Shown here in pieces: positions 9,501 to 47,700 of a stretch of 64,000 nucleotides of DNA (its first letter is position 1; the number at the start of each line of letters is the position of its first letter). Made by a program: the position numbers and the translations under genes. Location of the stretch: assembly GCA_963823735.1 (NCBI GenBank), contig CAWGMO010000004.1:186001-250000 (forward strand), given 5' to 3'. The notes under the pieces were generated by a model. It ran no database searches and had not been told where the DNA came from. It was given only the letters and a program-made list of their open reading frames with translations. This DNA comes from Actinoallomurus sp963823735. Its GTDB lineage: Bacteria > Actinomycetota > Actinomycetes > Streptosporangiales > Streptosporangiaceae.

Positions 9501-12500
9501 CCAGACACCCGCGATGGACGAGAACAGGACGAACGCGTCGAGATCACGGTCGGCGAACAGCTCGTCGAGATGGCGGGCCCCGAGCACCTTGGCGGCGACC
9601 TGGCCGGCGAACTCCTCGACCGGGGTGTCCTCCAGGGTTCGCAGCTCCAGCGCGGTCGCGGCGTGGAAGACGCTGCGGACCGGGGTGCCGGCCTCGGCCA
9701 GGCCGTCGACCAGCGCGGCGAGCTGGTCGCGGTCGGCGACGTCGCAGACCGGGAAGTCCAGCACGGTGCCGGAGCCGTCCAGCTCGGCGATCAGCTCCGC
9801 CGCGATGGGCGTCGCCGGGCCACGGCGGCCGGGGAGCACGACGCGCTCGGCGCCACGTGCGGCGAGCCAGCGTACGAGGTGCGGGCCGAGGGCACCGGTA
9901 CCTCCGGTGAGCAGCACGGTGCCGGTGGGCCGCCACTGCCGCGTGCCGGGCTCGGCACCGAGCGGCGCGCGCACCAGGCGGCGTACCGAGACGCCGGTGT
10001 GGCGCAGCGCCACCTGGTCCTCGGCGCCGGCCAGGACGGCGGCCAGCCGCCCGGACGCGCGCTCGTCCAGCTCGGCGGGCAGGTCGATGAGACCGCCCCA
10101 CCGGTCGGGGTGCTCCAGCGCGACCACGCGGCCGAGTCCCCAGGTCTGCGACTGCGCGGGCGCGGTGATCCGCTCGGCCGGTCCGGCGGCCACGGCGCCC
10201 TGGGTGGCGCACCACAGCGGGGCGGTCACGCCCGCGTCGCCGAGCGCCTGAACGAGCGCGACCGTCAGGGCCAGGCCCGCCGGGAGGGCCGGGTGCCCGG
10301 GGTGCGGCTCGTCGCGCAGCGCGAGCAGGGACAGGACGCCTGCGGGGCGGAGCTCGGCGAGGCGCTCGGCCAGCGCGGCACGTGCGGTGTCGCCCGTGAG
10401 CGTCACGACCTCGCCACCGTGCCCGGCGTCGCCCGTGCCGAGGGGGAATGTCGTGACCTCGCCGCCGTGCGCGGTGAGCGTGGCTCGGGCGGTGTCGCCC
10501 GTGCCGAGGGCGAGCGTCGTGACCTCGGCGCCGTGTGCGGTGAGGGCGCGGGCGGTGGCGGCGGGCAGGCCGCCCTCCTCGCCTTCGGGCACGACCAGCA
10601 GCCACGTGCCGGTGAGGCTCGCGCCGTCGGGGACGGCGGCGCGTTCCCACTCGACGGCGTACCGCCAGCCGTCGATGGCGGACCGCTGGTGCCGGACCCG
10701 GTGCCACTCCGACAGCGCGGGGACGACGGCGCTCAGCGGCTCGTCCGTCTCGACGCCGAGCGTGCGGGACAGCGCGTCGACGTCGGCGCGGTCGACGACG
10801 TCCCAGAAGCCGGCCTCCCACGGGTCGGCTCCCGCCACCGCCGCCACGGCGGCGCGGCGCTGCGGGGTGAGCCAGAACCGCTCGCGCTGGAAGGCGTAGG
10901 TGGGCAGGCCGACCCGGTGCGGCGCGTACGGGGCCAGTTCGGCGGACCAGTCGACGGGCACGCCGAGCACGGCGGCCTCGGCGAGGGCGGTGCGGAAGCG
11001 GCGCAGGTCGCCGTGGTCGCGGCGCAGCGTGGCGACCGCGGCGGCGGGCACGTCGAGTGCCTCGGCGGTCTGCTGCACGCCGACGGTGAGCACGGGGTGC
11101 GGGCTGACCTCGACGAACACCCGGCAGCCCGCCTCCATCGCGCGGCGGGTGGCCTCCTCGAAGCGGACCTGCTCGCGCAGGTTCCGGTACCAGTAGCCGG
11201 TGTCCAGCTCCGCGGTGTCGAGCGGGGCGCCGGTCAGCGTGGAGATGAAGGTGACGCCGGCCGTACGCGGGGTGATCCCCGCCAGGTCGGCGGCGAGGCG
11301 GTCGCGGATCTCCTCGACCTGCGGCGAGTGCGAGGCGTAGTCGACGGGCACGCGGCGCACCCGTACGCCCTCGTCCGTCCAGGCGGCCTGGGCCTCGTCG
11401 AGCGCGGCGACCTCACCGGAGACGACCACCGTCGAGGGGCCGTTGACCGCCGCGACCTCCAGGCCGGGCCGGCCGGCGAGCCGGGCGCGTACCTCGGACT
11501 CGGGTAGCGGCACGGACAGCATCCCGCCGCGGCCCGCCAGCGCGAGCAGCGCCTTGGCGCGCAGCGCGACGATCTTCGCTCCGTCCTCCAGGGACAGCGC
11601 GCCCGCGACGCAGGCGGCGGCGATCTCGCCCTGCGAGTGGCCGAGGACGGCGTCCGGCAGCACGCCGGCCGCCCGCCACACCTCGGTGAGGCTCACCATC
11701 ACGGCCCAGAGCACGGGCTGGACGACGTCGACCCGCTCCAGCTCCTCCGGCGAACGGACGGCCTCGTCCAGGGACCAGTCCACCCACGGCGCGAGCGCGC
11801 GCCCGCACTCCTCCCACTTCGCGGCGAACACGGGCGAGGACCCGGCGAGCGGCACGGCCATGCCCGCCCACTGGGCGCCCTGGCCAGGGAAGACGAACGC
11901 GACCCGGCGGGTGCCGGTACCCGCGGTGCCGGTGACGACGTTCGTGCCGGGACGGCCCTCGGCCAGGGCCGCGAGGTCCTCCAGCAGCCGGGCGCGGTCG
12001 TCGGCGACGACGACGGCGCGGCTGGGCAGCGCGGCGCGGCCGGTGGCGGCGCTGAAGGCGACGTCCACGGTCTCCAGCGCGGGGTCGTCGGCCAGGTACG
12101 CGGCGAGCCTGCGGGCTTGGGCGCGCAGGCCGGGCTCGGTCGCGGCCGACAGCGGCACGGGGACCGCCTCCGGCGCGGGCCGGTCCACCGGCTCCGCGGG
12201 CGCCGCCGGTGCCTGCTCCAGCACGATGTGGGCGTTGGTGCCGCTGATGCCGAACGAGGAGACGGCCGCGCGGCGCGGCCTGGGAACCTCGGGCCACGTA
12301 CGGGTCTCGCGCAGCGGCTCGACCGCGCCGGACGCCCAGTCGACCTGCGGGGAGGGCTCGGTCAGGTGCGCGGTGCCGGGCAGCAGGCCGTGCCGCAGGG
12401 CGTAGACCGCCTTGATGATCCCGGCGACGCCCGCGGCGGCCTGCGTGTGGCCGATGTTGGACTTCACCGAGCCGAGCCACAGCGGCTCGTCGCGCTCCTG

Positions 12501-13630
12501 GCCATACGTGGCGAGCAGGGCCTGGGCCTCGATCGGGTCGCCGAGCGGCGTACCGGTGCCGTGGCCCTCGACGAAGTCGACGTCGGCGGCGTTCAGCCGG
12601 GCGTCGGCCAGGGCCTGCCGGATGACCCGCTGCTGCGCGGGACCGTTGGGCGTGGTGAGGCCGCTGCTGGCGCCGTCCTGGTTCACGGCGGAGCCGCGCA
12701 GCACGGCGAGCACCGGGTGCCCGAGGCGCTCGGCGTCGGCGAGACGCTCGACGAGCAGCATGCCCGCGCCCTCGGACCAGCCGACGCCGTCGGCCTCGGC
12801 GGAGTAGGACTTGCAGCGGCCATCGGAGGCGAGGCCGCCCTGGCGGGTGAAGTCGACGAACACCGCAGGCGTGGACAGCACGGTCGCGCCGCCCGCGAGG
12901 GCCATCGAGCACTCGCCCGCGCGCAGCGCCCGCACCGCGGAGTGCAGCGCCACCAGGGACGACGAGCACGCCGTGTCCACGGTGACCGCCGGGCCCTCCA
13001 GGCCGAGCACGTACGCGACGCGGCCGGAGGCGACGCTGCCCGCCGTGCCGAGGCCGAGGTAGCCCTCGACGCCCTCGGGCAGCGGGTCGGTCCCCGTGCC
13101 GTAGTCGTGGTACATCACTCCCGCGTAGACGCCGGTGCGGCTGCCGCGCAGCGACACCGGGTCGATGCCCGCGCGCTCGACGGCCTCCCAGGCGGTCTCC
13201 AGGAGCAGGCGCTGCTGCGGGTCCATGGCGAGGGCCTCACGCGGCGAGATGCCGAAGAAGCCGGGGTCGAACTCGCCCGCCTCGTGGACGAAACCGCCCT
13301 CGCGGGTGTTCGACAGGCCGGGCCGGCCGGGCTCCTCGGCGAACAGCGCGGTCAGGTCCCAGCCGCGGTCGGTCGGAAAGCCGCCGATCGCGTCGCGGCC
13401 CTCGATCACGAGCCGCCACAGGTCCTCCGGGGACTCCACTCCGCCCGGGTAGCGGCACGCCATGCCGACGATCGCGATGGGCTCGTGCTCGCGGTCCTCG
13501 GCCTCGCGCAGGCGCTGCTTCGTGCGGCGCAGGTCGGTGGTGAGACGCTTCAGCGTCTCCACGACCTTCTGGTCGCCGGTCTGTTCCGTGGACACCGCGT
13601 CTGCTCCTCGTCCGCTACCGCTATCCGTCA

Positions 13631-13631
<1 letters not shown>
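3534..13631 (-). CDS. PKS-E: two-module type I PKS, no thioesterase
   Basis: This 3365-aa protein has an unbroken frame. It starts with an N-terminal coiled-coil docking segment (about 1-45), then module 1 KS-AT-KR-ACP and module 2 KS-AT-DH(degenerate)-KR-ACP. Active sites seen include KS1 Cys222, AT1 Ser666, KS2 Cys1786 and AT2 Ser2236. The ATG at 13631 shares its A with the TGA of PKS-D (TGATG), with GGGGGA 6 nt upstream, so the two are translationally coupled. It is the last modular PKS in transcription order, yet the roughly 55 residues after the final ACP show no TE. They form a short charged helical tail (LEELGQLDAA, then ERARIAELLG) like the C-terminal docking tails of non-terminal PKS subunits. 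It therefore probably hands its chain to a protein outside the window, or to a discrete release enzyme. Confidence 0.95.
3720..8800 (-). other. PKS-E module 2: KS-AT(unusual)-DH(inactive)-KR-ACP
   Basis: KS (8795-7530) has TACSTAL around Cys1786 instead of TACSSSL. AT (7200-6150) has GHSQGE, but at the selectivity position it reads GAGH (residues about 2337-2340) rather than YASH or HAFH; AGH-type motifs are linked to ethylmalonyl or other larger extenders. DH (6105-5320) lacks the HxxxGxxxxP motif: after HPWL the chain goes straight to SGDVPGSVLV. The DH Asp region (LLDAALHA) remains. KR (4800-4230) has TGASGDLG, LDD (B-type) and the NYAAGN Tyr, so it should be active. ACP has QGFDSL. Expected outcome: a branched C2 and a beta-hydroxyl at C3. 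Confidence 0.85.
8850..13490 (-). other. PKS-E module 1: KS-AT(methylmalonyl)-KR(A-type)-ACP
   Basis: KS 13490-12210, AT 11900-10870 with GHSQGE and VDYASHS (methylmalonyl type), KR 9915-9360, ACP 9110-8850 with VGFDSI. The KR has TGGTGALG and the catalytic PYAAANAY, lacks the LDD motif and has GVWGSG, all of which indicate an A-type KR. It should set a hydroxyl of the opposite configuration to the B-type KRs that dominate the cluster. The KR structural subdomain carries an in-frame tandem repeat at 10402-10560. Confidence 0.9.
10402..10560 (-). repeat. Coding minisatellite in KR structural subdomain of PKS-E module 1
   Basis: Related copies begin at 10402, 10450 and 10516 on the plus strand, each starting gtc(a/g)(c/t)gacctcg. 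The spacings are 48 and 66 bp, both multiples of three. The protein shows repeated AHGxEVTT / LGTGDTARA segments. The leftmost copy is shortened. The frame is preserved. Confidence 0.8.
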
Positions 13632-38772
<25,141 letters not shown>

Positions 38773-38783
38773 GCTGTGCGTGA

Positions 38784-38788
38784 TCCTC
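38784..38788 (-). promoter_or_regulatory. RBS of PKS-D
   Basis: The minus strand reads GAGGA, 11 nt before the ATG at 38772, overlapping the PKS-C stop codon region. It supports this start over later in-frame codons. Confidence 0.5.
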
Positions 38789-41700
38789 AGTTTCCGCGAA
38801 GTCGTTCGTCGTTGGCGAGCCTGATCAGGTCGTCGACGCCCATCGACTCCAGGAGCGCCGCGGAGTCGTTCTCGTCACCGCCCGCCGGTTCGTCCGGCGC
38901 CGGCACCGTGACGCCCGCGAGGCGGGCCAGATCGTCGAGCAGGCCCGCCGCGCGCAGGCGGTCGAGCGGGATGGCGGCGATGGCCGTGCGCAGCGCGTCG
39001 TCCGGGTCCGCGGCCGGTGCGGCCGTCTCGGCCTGTACGGGCACCGCCTGTACGGGCACCGCGAGCTCCTCCAGGACGTGCCGGGCCAGGGCGACCGGGG
39101 TCGGGTGGTCGAACACCACGGTCGCGGGCAGCCTCAGACCCGTGGCGTCCCTGAGCCGGTTGCGCAGCTCGACGGCGGTGAGCGAGTCGAAGCCCAGTTC
39201 GAGGAAGCCGCGCGTGGTGTCGACGGCCGATGCGCGCCCGTGGCCGAGCACCGCCGCGGCCTGCCCGCGTACGACGTCGAGCACCATGCGCCGCTGCCGT
39301 TCCTCGCCGAGGCCGGCGAGCCGCTCGGGCAGCGCCGCTGTCTCGGTACGCCGCTCGGGCGCGGGCGTGCGGACCAGGCCGCGCAGCAGCGCGGGCGGCC
39401 CGTCGGACCGGCGGCCCAGCCCGGCCAGGTCGAGGCGGATCGCGGTGAGCGCGCCGGAGCCCGTACGGCAGGCGGCGTCGAGGAGCGACAGGGCCTCGGC
39501 CGACGCCAGCGGGCGTACGCCGCCGCGCGCCATACGCGCCCGGTCGCCGTCGTCCAGGGCGCCGGTCATGGCGCTCTCGGCCGCCCACGGACCCCACGCG
39601 ACGGACACGCCGGGCAGGCCGAGGGAACGGCGGTGCTCGGCGAGCGCGTCGAGGAACGTGTTGGCGGCGGCGTAGTTGCCCTGGCCGGGAGCGCCGAACG
39701 TGCCCGCGGCCGAGGAGAACATCACGAACGCCGCCAGGCCGAAGCCCGCGGTCAGCTCGTGCAGGTGCCACGCGGCATCGGCCTTGGGCCGCAGCACGGT
39801 GGCGAGGCGCTCGGGCGTCAGCGACTCCAGCACGCCGTCGTCGAGGACCCCGGCGGCGTGCACCACGGCGCTCAGCGGGCGCTCGATGTCGACGATCAGC
39901 TTGGCGAGCGCGTCCCGGTCGGAGACGTCGCAGGCCACCGCGCGTACGTCGGCGCCCGCGGCGTCCAGGTCGGCGAGCAGCCCGGCGGCGCCGGGTGCGT
40001 CCTCGCCCCGCCGGCCGGCCAGCACGATCGAGCGGACGCCGTGCTCGGCCACCAGGTGCCGCGCGACGAGCCCGCCGAGCGTGCCGGTGCCGCCCGTGAC
40101 CAGGACGGTTCCGTCGCCGTACGTGCCGCTGGTCAGCACGACCTTGCCGACGTGGCGGGCCTGCGCCATCAGTCGGAACGCCTCCCGCGCACGCGCGACC
40201 GGCACCGTGCGGACCGGAAGGTGCGTCAGCGAACCGGCCGCGAACAGGTCCACGACCTCGGTGAGGATCTCCTGGACGCGGCCGGGGCCGGCGTCCACGA
40301 GGTCGAACGCGCGGTAGGCGATGCCCTCCGGGAGCGTCGCCGCGTCGCGGACGTCGGTCTTGCCCATCTCGGCGAACCGGCCGCCGGGGGCCAGCAGGCC
40401 CAGCGACGCGTCCACGAACTCGCCCGCGAGCGAGTTGAGCACGACGTCCACCTTCGCGGAAACGGCCGGCGAACTCCGTCGTGCGCGAGGACGCGATGTG
40501 GTCGTCGTCCAGGCCGGCGGTCCGCAGCACGTCGTGCTTGGACGGGCTCGCCGTGCCGAACACCTCGGCGCCCAGGAGGCGCGCGAGCCGCACCGCGGCC
40601 ATCCCGACACCGCCGGCCGCCGCGTGCACCAGCACCTTGTCGCCCGGCTTCACGTCCGCGACGTCACGCAGCCCGTACCAGGCGGTCAGGTACGCCGACG
40701 GCACCGAGGCCGCCTCGGCGAAGCTCCACCCGGCCGGGACGCGCGCCATCACGCGCCGGTCGGCGGTGGCGGAGGAGCCCATCGAGCCGGGCAGCAGGCC
40801 GAACACCCGGTCGCCCGGCGCCAGGTCCGTCACGCCGTCGCCGGTCTCGGTGACCACGCCGGCCCCCTCGATACCGAGCGGCACGGGGTCGCCCGGGTAG
40901 AGGCCGAGCACGGTGAGCACGTCGCGGAAGGTCACGCCCGTCGCGCGCACGGCGACGCGCACCTCTCCCTCCGCGAGCGGAGCCTCCGCGTACGGCGCGG
41001 CGTCCATGCCGTCGACCGTGCCGGACGTGCCGGGCTCCAGGCGCCACGCGCCCGCCGGCAGGGCGATCGCGTCCGCGCCGGCGCGCGTCAGGCGGGGCGC
41101 GGAGAGAGCGCCGGCCCGTACGGCGACCTGGGGCTCGCCGCAGGTCAGGGCGCCCGCGAGCGCACGCGCCGACGCGGGCTCGCCGTCGAGGTCGACCAGG
41201 ACGAGCCGGTCGGGGTGCTCCGCCTGCGCGGACCGCACCAGGCCCCACACCGCGCGCGCGGCCGGGTCGGGCGACTCGCCGGCGGACACGGCGACGGCGC
41301 CGCGGGTGACCACCGCGAGCCGGGAGCCGGAGCTCTCATCGGCGAGGAAGTCCCGCAGGGCCGCCAGGACCGTCGCGGTCGCCCGGTGGGTCCCGGCGAC
41401 GGGATCGGCTTCCGTGGCGACCGGGAGGATCACGGTGTCGGAGGGCTCGGCGGTGACGTCGGCGCCGGCCGCCCGCAGGCCGCCGGCCAGCGCGGCGTCC
41501 TCGCCGAGGAGCGTGACGCGCCGGGCCGGGGCACCAGTGCTCTCGGCGGGCACCCACGCGGTCTCGAAGAGCGCGTCCGGCACGGCGGGCGCCGCGGCGG
41601 CGGGCCGCAGGCGCAGCGACCCGATCGCCGCCACCGGCAGGCCGTCGGCGTCGGACAGCTCCACGGCCAGCGCGCCGGCCGCACCGGCACGGGACAGCCG

Positions 41701-44700
41701 GGCGCGTACGGCACGGCCTCCCTGGGCGACGACGCGTACGCCGGTCCACGCGAACGGCAGGCCGCCGTGCGCCGGATCGGTGATCAGGCCGCCGACGCCG
41801 ATGGCGTGGAGCACGGCGTCCAGCAGAGCGGGGTGCACCGCGCAGCGGTCCGCGTCGGTGACCCCGGCGGGCAGCTCGACCTCGGCGAACACCTCGGCCG
41901 CCGCGTCCTCGCCGCGCCGCCACGCGGCCCGCAGGCCCTGGAAGGCGGGGCCGTACCCGAAGCCGGCGTCCGCCAGCCCCGCGTACAGCTCGGCGACGTC
42001 GGCGGGCTCGGATCCGGCGGGCGGCCACTCGGCCGCCGGCGGCGCCGGGACGGGCACCTCGCCCAGGACGCCCGTGGCGTGGCGCGTCCAGTCGCCGTCG
42101 GTGCGCGCGTGCAGGGCGACGTCGCGGCGGCCGTCCTCCCCGGCGGCGCCGACGGTGACGCGCACCTCGGCCGCACCGTCGTCGGGCAGGGTGAGCGGCG
42201 CCTCAAGGGTCAGTTCCTCGACGCCCTGGGCGCCGACCCGGCCGGCGGCGGCGAGCGCCAGCTCCAGCAGGGCCGTGCCGGGCAGCAGCTTCGTGCCGCG
42301 TACGACGTGCTCGGCCAGCCACGGCCGCGCCGACGGCGACAGCCGCCCGGTGAGCACGACGCCGCCGTCCGGCAGGTCGACCGCGGCGGCCAGCAGCGGG
42401 TGCCCGGCCGAGGCGAGGCCGGCGGCCCCCAGGTCGGTGCCGGGCGAGGCGGGCAGCCAGTAGTGCTCGCGCTGGAAGGCGTACGTGGGCAGCGGGAGGC
42501 GCGCGCCGCCCCGGCCCGCGAAGTAGCCGTCCCAGCCGACCGTGAGGCCGTCCGCGTGGGCGCGGGCCAGCGCGCCGGTGAGGGTCGCGGCCTCCGGGCG
42601 CCCGGCGCGCAGCAGGGGCAGGACCAGCGGCTCGGGTTCGCCGGTGTCGGTGTCGGTGTCGGTGTCGGCCAGGGTGCCCTGCGCCATGGCGGCGAGGACG
42701 CCGTCCGGGCCGACCTCCAGGAAGCGGACGGCGCCCGCGGCCCGCAGGCCCAGGACGGCGTCGTGGAACCGTACGGCGTCGCGTACGTGCCGCACCCAGT
42801 GGCCGGGCGAGCAGGCCTCCTCGGCGGTCAGCGGACGGCCGGTGAGCGCGGAGACGACCGGCACCACGGGTGCCTTGAGGTCCAGGCCCGCGACGACGGT
42901 ACGGAACCGGTCCAGCATCGGGTCCATCAGCGGCGAGTGGAACGCGTGCGACACCCGGAGGCGCCGGGTACGGCCGCCCTCGGCGGCCAGCAGCGCCGCC
43001 GCCTCCTCGACCGCGTCCTCCGCGCCGGACAGCACCAGCGAGCGCGGCCCGTTGACGGCGGCGAGGCTGAGGCGGTCGCCGAGCAGCGGGCGTACGCGCT
43101 CCTCGTCGGCCTCGACGGCGACCATCGCGCCGCCCTCGGGCAGCGCCTCCATCAGGTCGCCGCGCGCGGCGACCAGGGCGGCGGCGTCCGGCAGCGACAG
43201 CACGCCCGCCAGGTGCGCGGCGGTGATCTCGCCGAGCGAGTGGCCCGCGAGCAGGTCGGGGGCCACGCCCCAGGAGTCCAGCAGCGCGGCGAGCGCGACC
43301 TCCACGGCGAACAGCGCGGGCTGCGCGTACCGGGTGCGGTCGAGGACCTCCTGCGGGCCGGTCAGCACGAGGTCGCGCAGCGGCCGGTCGAGGAGGCGGT
43401 CGAACTCGGCGCACACCGCGTCGAACGCCTCGGCGTACGCGGGGTGGGCGGCGTACAGGTCCGCGCCCATGCCCGCGCGCTGCGCGCCCTGGCCGGTGCA
43501 CAGGAACGCCGTGCGCCCGCCGCGTACGGCGACGGGCCGCGCCTCGGCGAGCTCGGCGAGGATCTCACCGGCGTCGGTCCCGGCGGCGGCGACGCGGTAC
43601 TCGAACGCCGTACGGGTGGTGGCGAGCGAGCGCGCGACGGCCACCGGGTCCGCCTGCGCGGCGGCGTGCGAGCGCAGGCGCTCGACCTGGGCCCGCACGG
43701 CCTCGGGAGACCGGCCGGACAGCACCCACGGGACGACCCCGCCGTCACCCTCCACGGGGGCGGCGGTGTCATCGGCGGGCGGCGCCTGTTCGAGGATCAG
43801 GTGCGCGTTGGTGCCGCTGACGCCGAACGACGAGACGCCCGCGCGGCGCGGCGCGCCCGTCTCGGGCCACGGCGTCGTCTCGGTGAGGACCGAGACCGCT
43901 CCCCGGTCCAGTCGACCTGTGTGGAGGGGCGGTCGACGTGCAGGGTCGCGGGCAGCGTGCCGTGCCGCAGCGACAGCACGGTCTTGATCACACCGGCGGC
44001 GCCGGACGCGGCCTGGGTGTGGCCGACGTTCGACTTGACCGAGCCGATCAGCAGCGGGCGGTCCCGGTCCTGCCCGTACGCGGCCTGCAGCGCCTGCGCC
44101 TCGATGGGGTCGCCCAGCGCGGTGCCCGTGCCGTGCGCCTCCACCGCGTCGACGTCGGAGGGCGCCAGGCCAGCGCCGGCGAGCGCGGCGCGGATGACGC
44201 GCTGCTGCGAGGGGCCGTTGGGCGCGGTCAGGCCGTTGGACGCGCCGTCGGAGTTCACCGCGGATCCGCGCAGCACGGCCAGGACCTCGTGGCCGCGCCG
44301 CCGCGCGTCGGAGAGGCGTTCGACCAGCAGCAGGCCGACGCCCTCGCCCCATCCGGTGCCGTCGGCGGCGTCGGCGAACGCCTTGCAGCGCCCGTCGGCG
44401 GCGAGGCCGCCCTGGCGGCCGAACTCGACGAACACCCCGGGGGTGGCCATCACGGTCACGCCGCCGGCCAGTGCCATGTCGCACTCGCCGGACCGCAGCG
44501 CGTTCGCGGCCCAGTGCAGCGCGACCAGCGACGACGAGCACGCGGTGTCCAGTGTCACCGCGGGGCCCTCCAGGCCCAGGACGTAGGCGAGCCGCCCGGA
44601 CACCACGCTGCCGGACGTACCGGTGAGCAGGTGCCCCTGTAGCTCGTCGGGGGTGCCGTAGAGGCTGGCGAGGTAGTCCTGGCCGCCGTAGCCGACGAAC

Positions 44701-47700
44701 ACGCCGGTCCGGCTGCCGCGCACGAGCGCGGGTCGACGCCCGCGCTCTCCAGGACCTCCCACGCGGTCTCCAGCAGCAGCCGCTGCTGCGGGTCCATGCC
44801 CACGGCCTCGCGCGGGCTGATCCCGAAGAACCCGGGGTCGAACGCGCCCGCGTCGTCGAGGAACCCCGCCGACCTGGGTGTAGCCGGCGTCGGTGACGTC
44901 CCAGCCGCGGCCGGACGGGAAGCCGCCCATCGCGTCGCGGCCCTCCAGGACCAGCTCCCACAGCCGCTCGGGCGTGTCGACGCCGCCGGGGAACCGGCAG
45001 GCCATGCCGACGATGACGACCGGGTCGTCCTCGGCCGCGGTCCGCGCCACCGGCTCCGCCGGGGTCTCCGCCTCGGGAGCGCCGGGCATCAGGTCGAGCA
45101 GGTGGTCGACCAGCGCCTCGGGCGTGGGGTGGTCGAAGATCAGGGTGACGGGCAGGGTCAGGCCGGTGGCGTCGCGCAGCCGGTTGCGCAGCTCGACGGT
45201 GGTCAGCGAGTCGAAGCCCAGCTCCTGGAAGGCGCGGCCGGTCGGCAGGCCGGCCGCCGACGCGTGGCCCAGGACCGCGCCGGTCTCGGCGAGCACCAGG
45301 TCCAGCAGCGCCGCGCGGTCGAGCCGCGCGGGCCGGTCGGCGGCGGGCGCGGACGCGGCCGGCTCGGCCGCCTCCGGCAGCGCGGCGAGGAGCGGGCTCC
45401 TGCGCGCCACCGTGAACGTCGGCGCGAACACCGGCCAGTCGAGGGCGGCGACGACCAGCGCGGCCTCGTCCCGGTCGAGCACGCCGCCCAGCGCCGCGAG
45501 CGCGCGCTCGGGCTCCATGGCGGGCAGGCCCCAGCGGACCATCGCCTCGCCGGCCTCGCCCTCGGACATGCCCGCGCCGCCCCAGTGCCCCCAGGCCACG
45601 GCGGTGCCGGGCAGGCCCTCGGCGCGGCGGCGGAGCGCGAGCGCGTCGAGGTGGGCGTTGGCGGCGGCGTACGCGGCCTGGCCGCTGCTGCCCCACACGC
45701 CCGCGCCCGAGGTGAACAGCACGAACGCCGACAGCTCACGGTCGCGGGTCAGCTCGTCAAGGTGACGGGCGCCCGAGACCTTCGCGGCGGCGACCTCGGC
45801 GAGGTCGGCCGGGGTGACGTCGGCGAGCGGCTGGTACCGCTCGATGCCGGCGAGGTGGAACACGGCGTCGACGGGGTGCTCGGCGAGCAGCCGGGCCAGG
45901 GCGTCGCGGTCGGCCACGTCGCAGGCGACGATGTCGGCCCGCACTCCCAGCGCGGTCAGTTCCCCGGCCAGCTCGCGCGCGCCGGGCGCGTCCAGGCCGC
46001 GGCGGCTCGTCAGCACGAGGCGCTCGGCGCCGGCACCCGCCAGCCAGCGGACGACGTTCGCGCCGAGGCCGCCGGTGCCGCCGGTGACCAGGACGGTCCC
46101 GGCGGGACGCCAAGCGCCGCCGGCCGCGCCGCCCGGGGCGCGGCGGAGCCTGCGGCCGAACGCGCCGGACGCGCGCACGGCCACCTGGTCCTCCTCGCCC
46201 GCCAGGACGGCGGCGAGCCGTCCGGCCAGCTTCGCGTCGACCTCCGCGGGCAGGTCCACCAGGCCGCCCCAGGCCTTCGGCCGCTCCAGGGCGGCGACCC
46301 GGCCGAAGCCCCAGACCTGCGCGGGCACGGGTTCGGCGGGACGGTCCGACGGGCCGACGGCCACGGCGCCGCTGGTCACGCACCACAGCGGGACGTCGCC
46401 GAGCGACTGGACGAGGGCGAGGACACCGGGGAGCGGGTCAAGGTCGCCGGGGCCGACGAGGGCCAGGACACCGGCGAAGCCGTCCGCCGGTCCCAGGTCC
46501 TCCGGGGTGGTGCGCACGAGGTCGAGGTGCTCGCCGAGGGCGGTGGCGACGGCGCCGGCCCACGCGTCGCCGGCGGGGACGACCGCCAGCCACCGGCCGG
46601 CGGCCTTCTCGGTGAGGGTCAGCGGTGCCCAGTCGACGCGGTAGCGCCAGGAGTCGATGGCCGCCTCGTCGGCGCGCCGGGCGTGCCAGGCGGCGAGCAG
46701 CGGGCGCACGGCGGCGACCGGCTCGCGCTCGGCCTCGCCCGCGCCGAGGGCGAGGGACAGCTCGTCGGCGGAGCCGCTCACCGCGGCCCAGAACTCCTCG
46801 TCGCCGCCCTGTTCGGCGGCCGGCACGTCGAGCCAGTAGCGCTCGCGCTGGAAGGCGTACGTCGGCAGCGGCACCGGGCGCGCGCCGGGCAGCGCGGGAC
46901 GCCAGTCGACGGGCACGCCACGGACCGCGACCTCGGCGAGCGAGGTGAGGAACCGGCCGAGGCCGCCGTCGTCGCGGCGCAGCGAGCCGACGGCGAGGAT
47001 CGCGGCGTCCGCGTCCTGGACGGCCTGGGTGAGCACGGGGTGCGGGGCGGCCTCGACGAACACGTCGTAGCCCGCGTCGCGCAGGGCGCGGCTCGCCGCG
47101 TCGAACCGTACGGGCTCGCGCAGGTTGCGGTACCAGTACCCGGAGTCCAGCCCGGCCGCGTCGAGGAACCCGCCGGTCACCGACGACATGAACGGGACCT
47201 CGGCGGCGCGCGGCCGTACGGCGGCGGTGGCGGCCAGCACCTCGGCGCGCACCGCCTCGACCTGGGCGGAGTGCGAGGCGTACTCGATCGGGACGCGCCT
47301 GGCGCGCAGCCCGTCGCGTTCGGCGCGGGCGAGCAGCTCGTCCAGCGCCGCCAGGTCGCCGGACACCACGGTGGCGGCGGGGCCGTTGACGGCGGCGACC
47401 GACAGCCGGCCGTCCCACGGCGCGATCATTTCGAGCGCGGCGGCCTCGGCGACCGGCAGCGACACCATGCCGCCCTGGCCCGCGATCGTCCGCAGCACCC
47501 GTACGCGCGCGGTGACCAGCAGGGCGGCGTCCTCCAGGGAGAGCGCGCCGGCGACGCACGCGGCGGCGATCTCGCCCTGCGAGTGCCCGACCACGGCCGA
47601 CGGGACCACTCCGAACGACCGCCACAGCCCGGCGAGCGAGACCATCACGGCCCACAGGGCGGGCTGCACGACGTCGTCGCGTTCGAGAGCGGCCTGGTCG

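Noticed and set aside
42643..42666. CRISPR-like or regulatory repeat
   Set aside because: The units are six bases, contiguous, without spacers, and code in frame for Asp-Thr. This is simple slippage.
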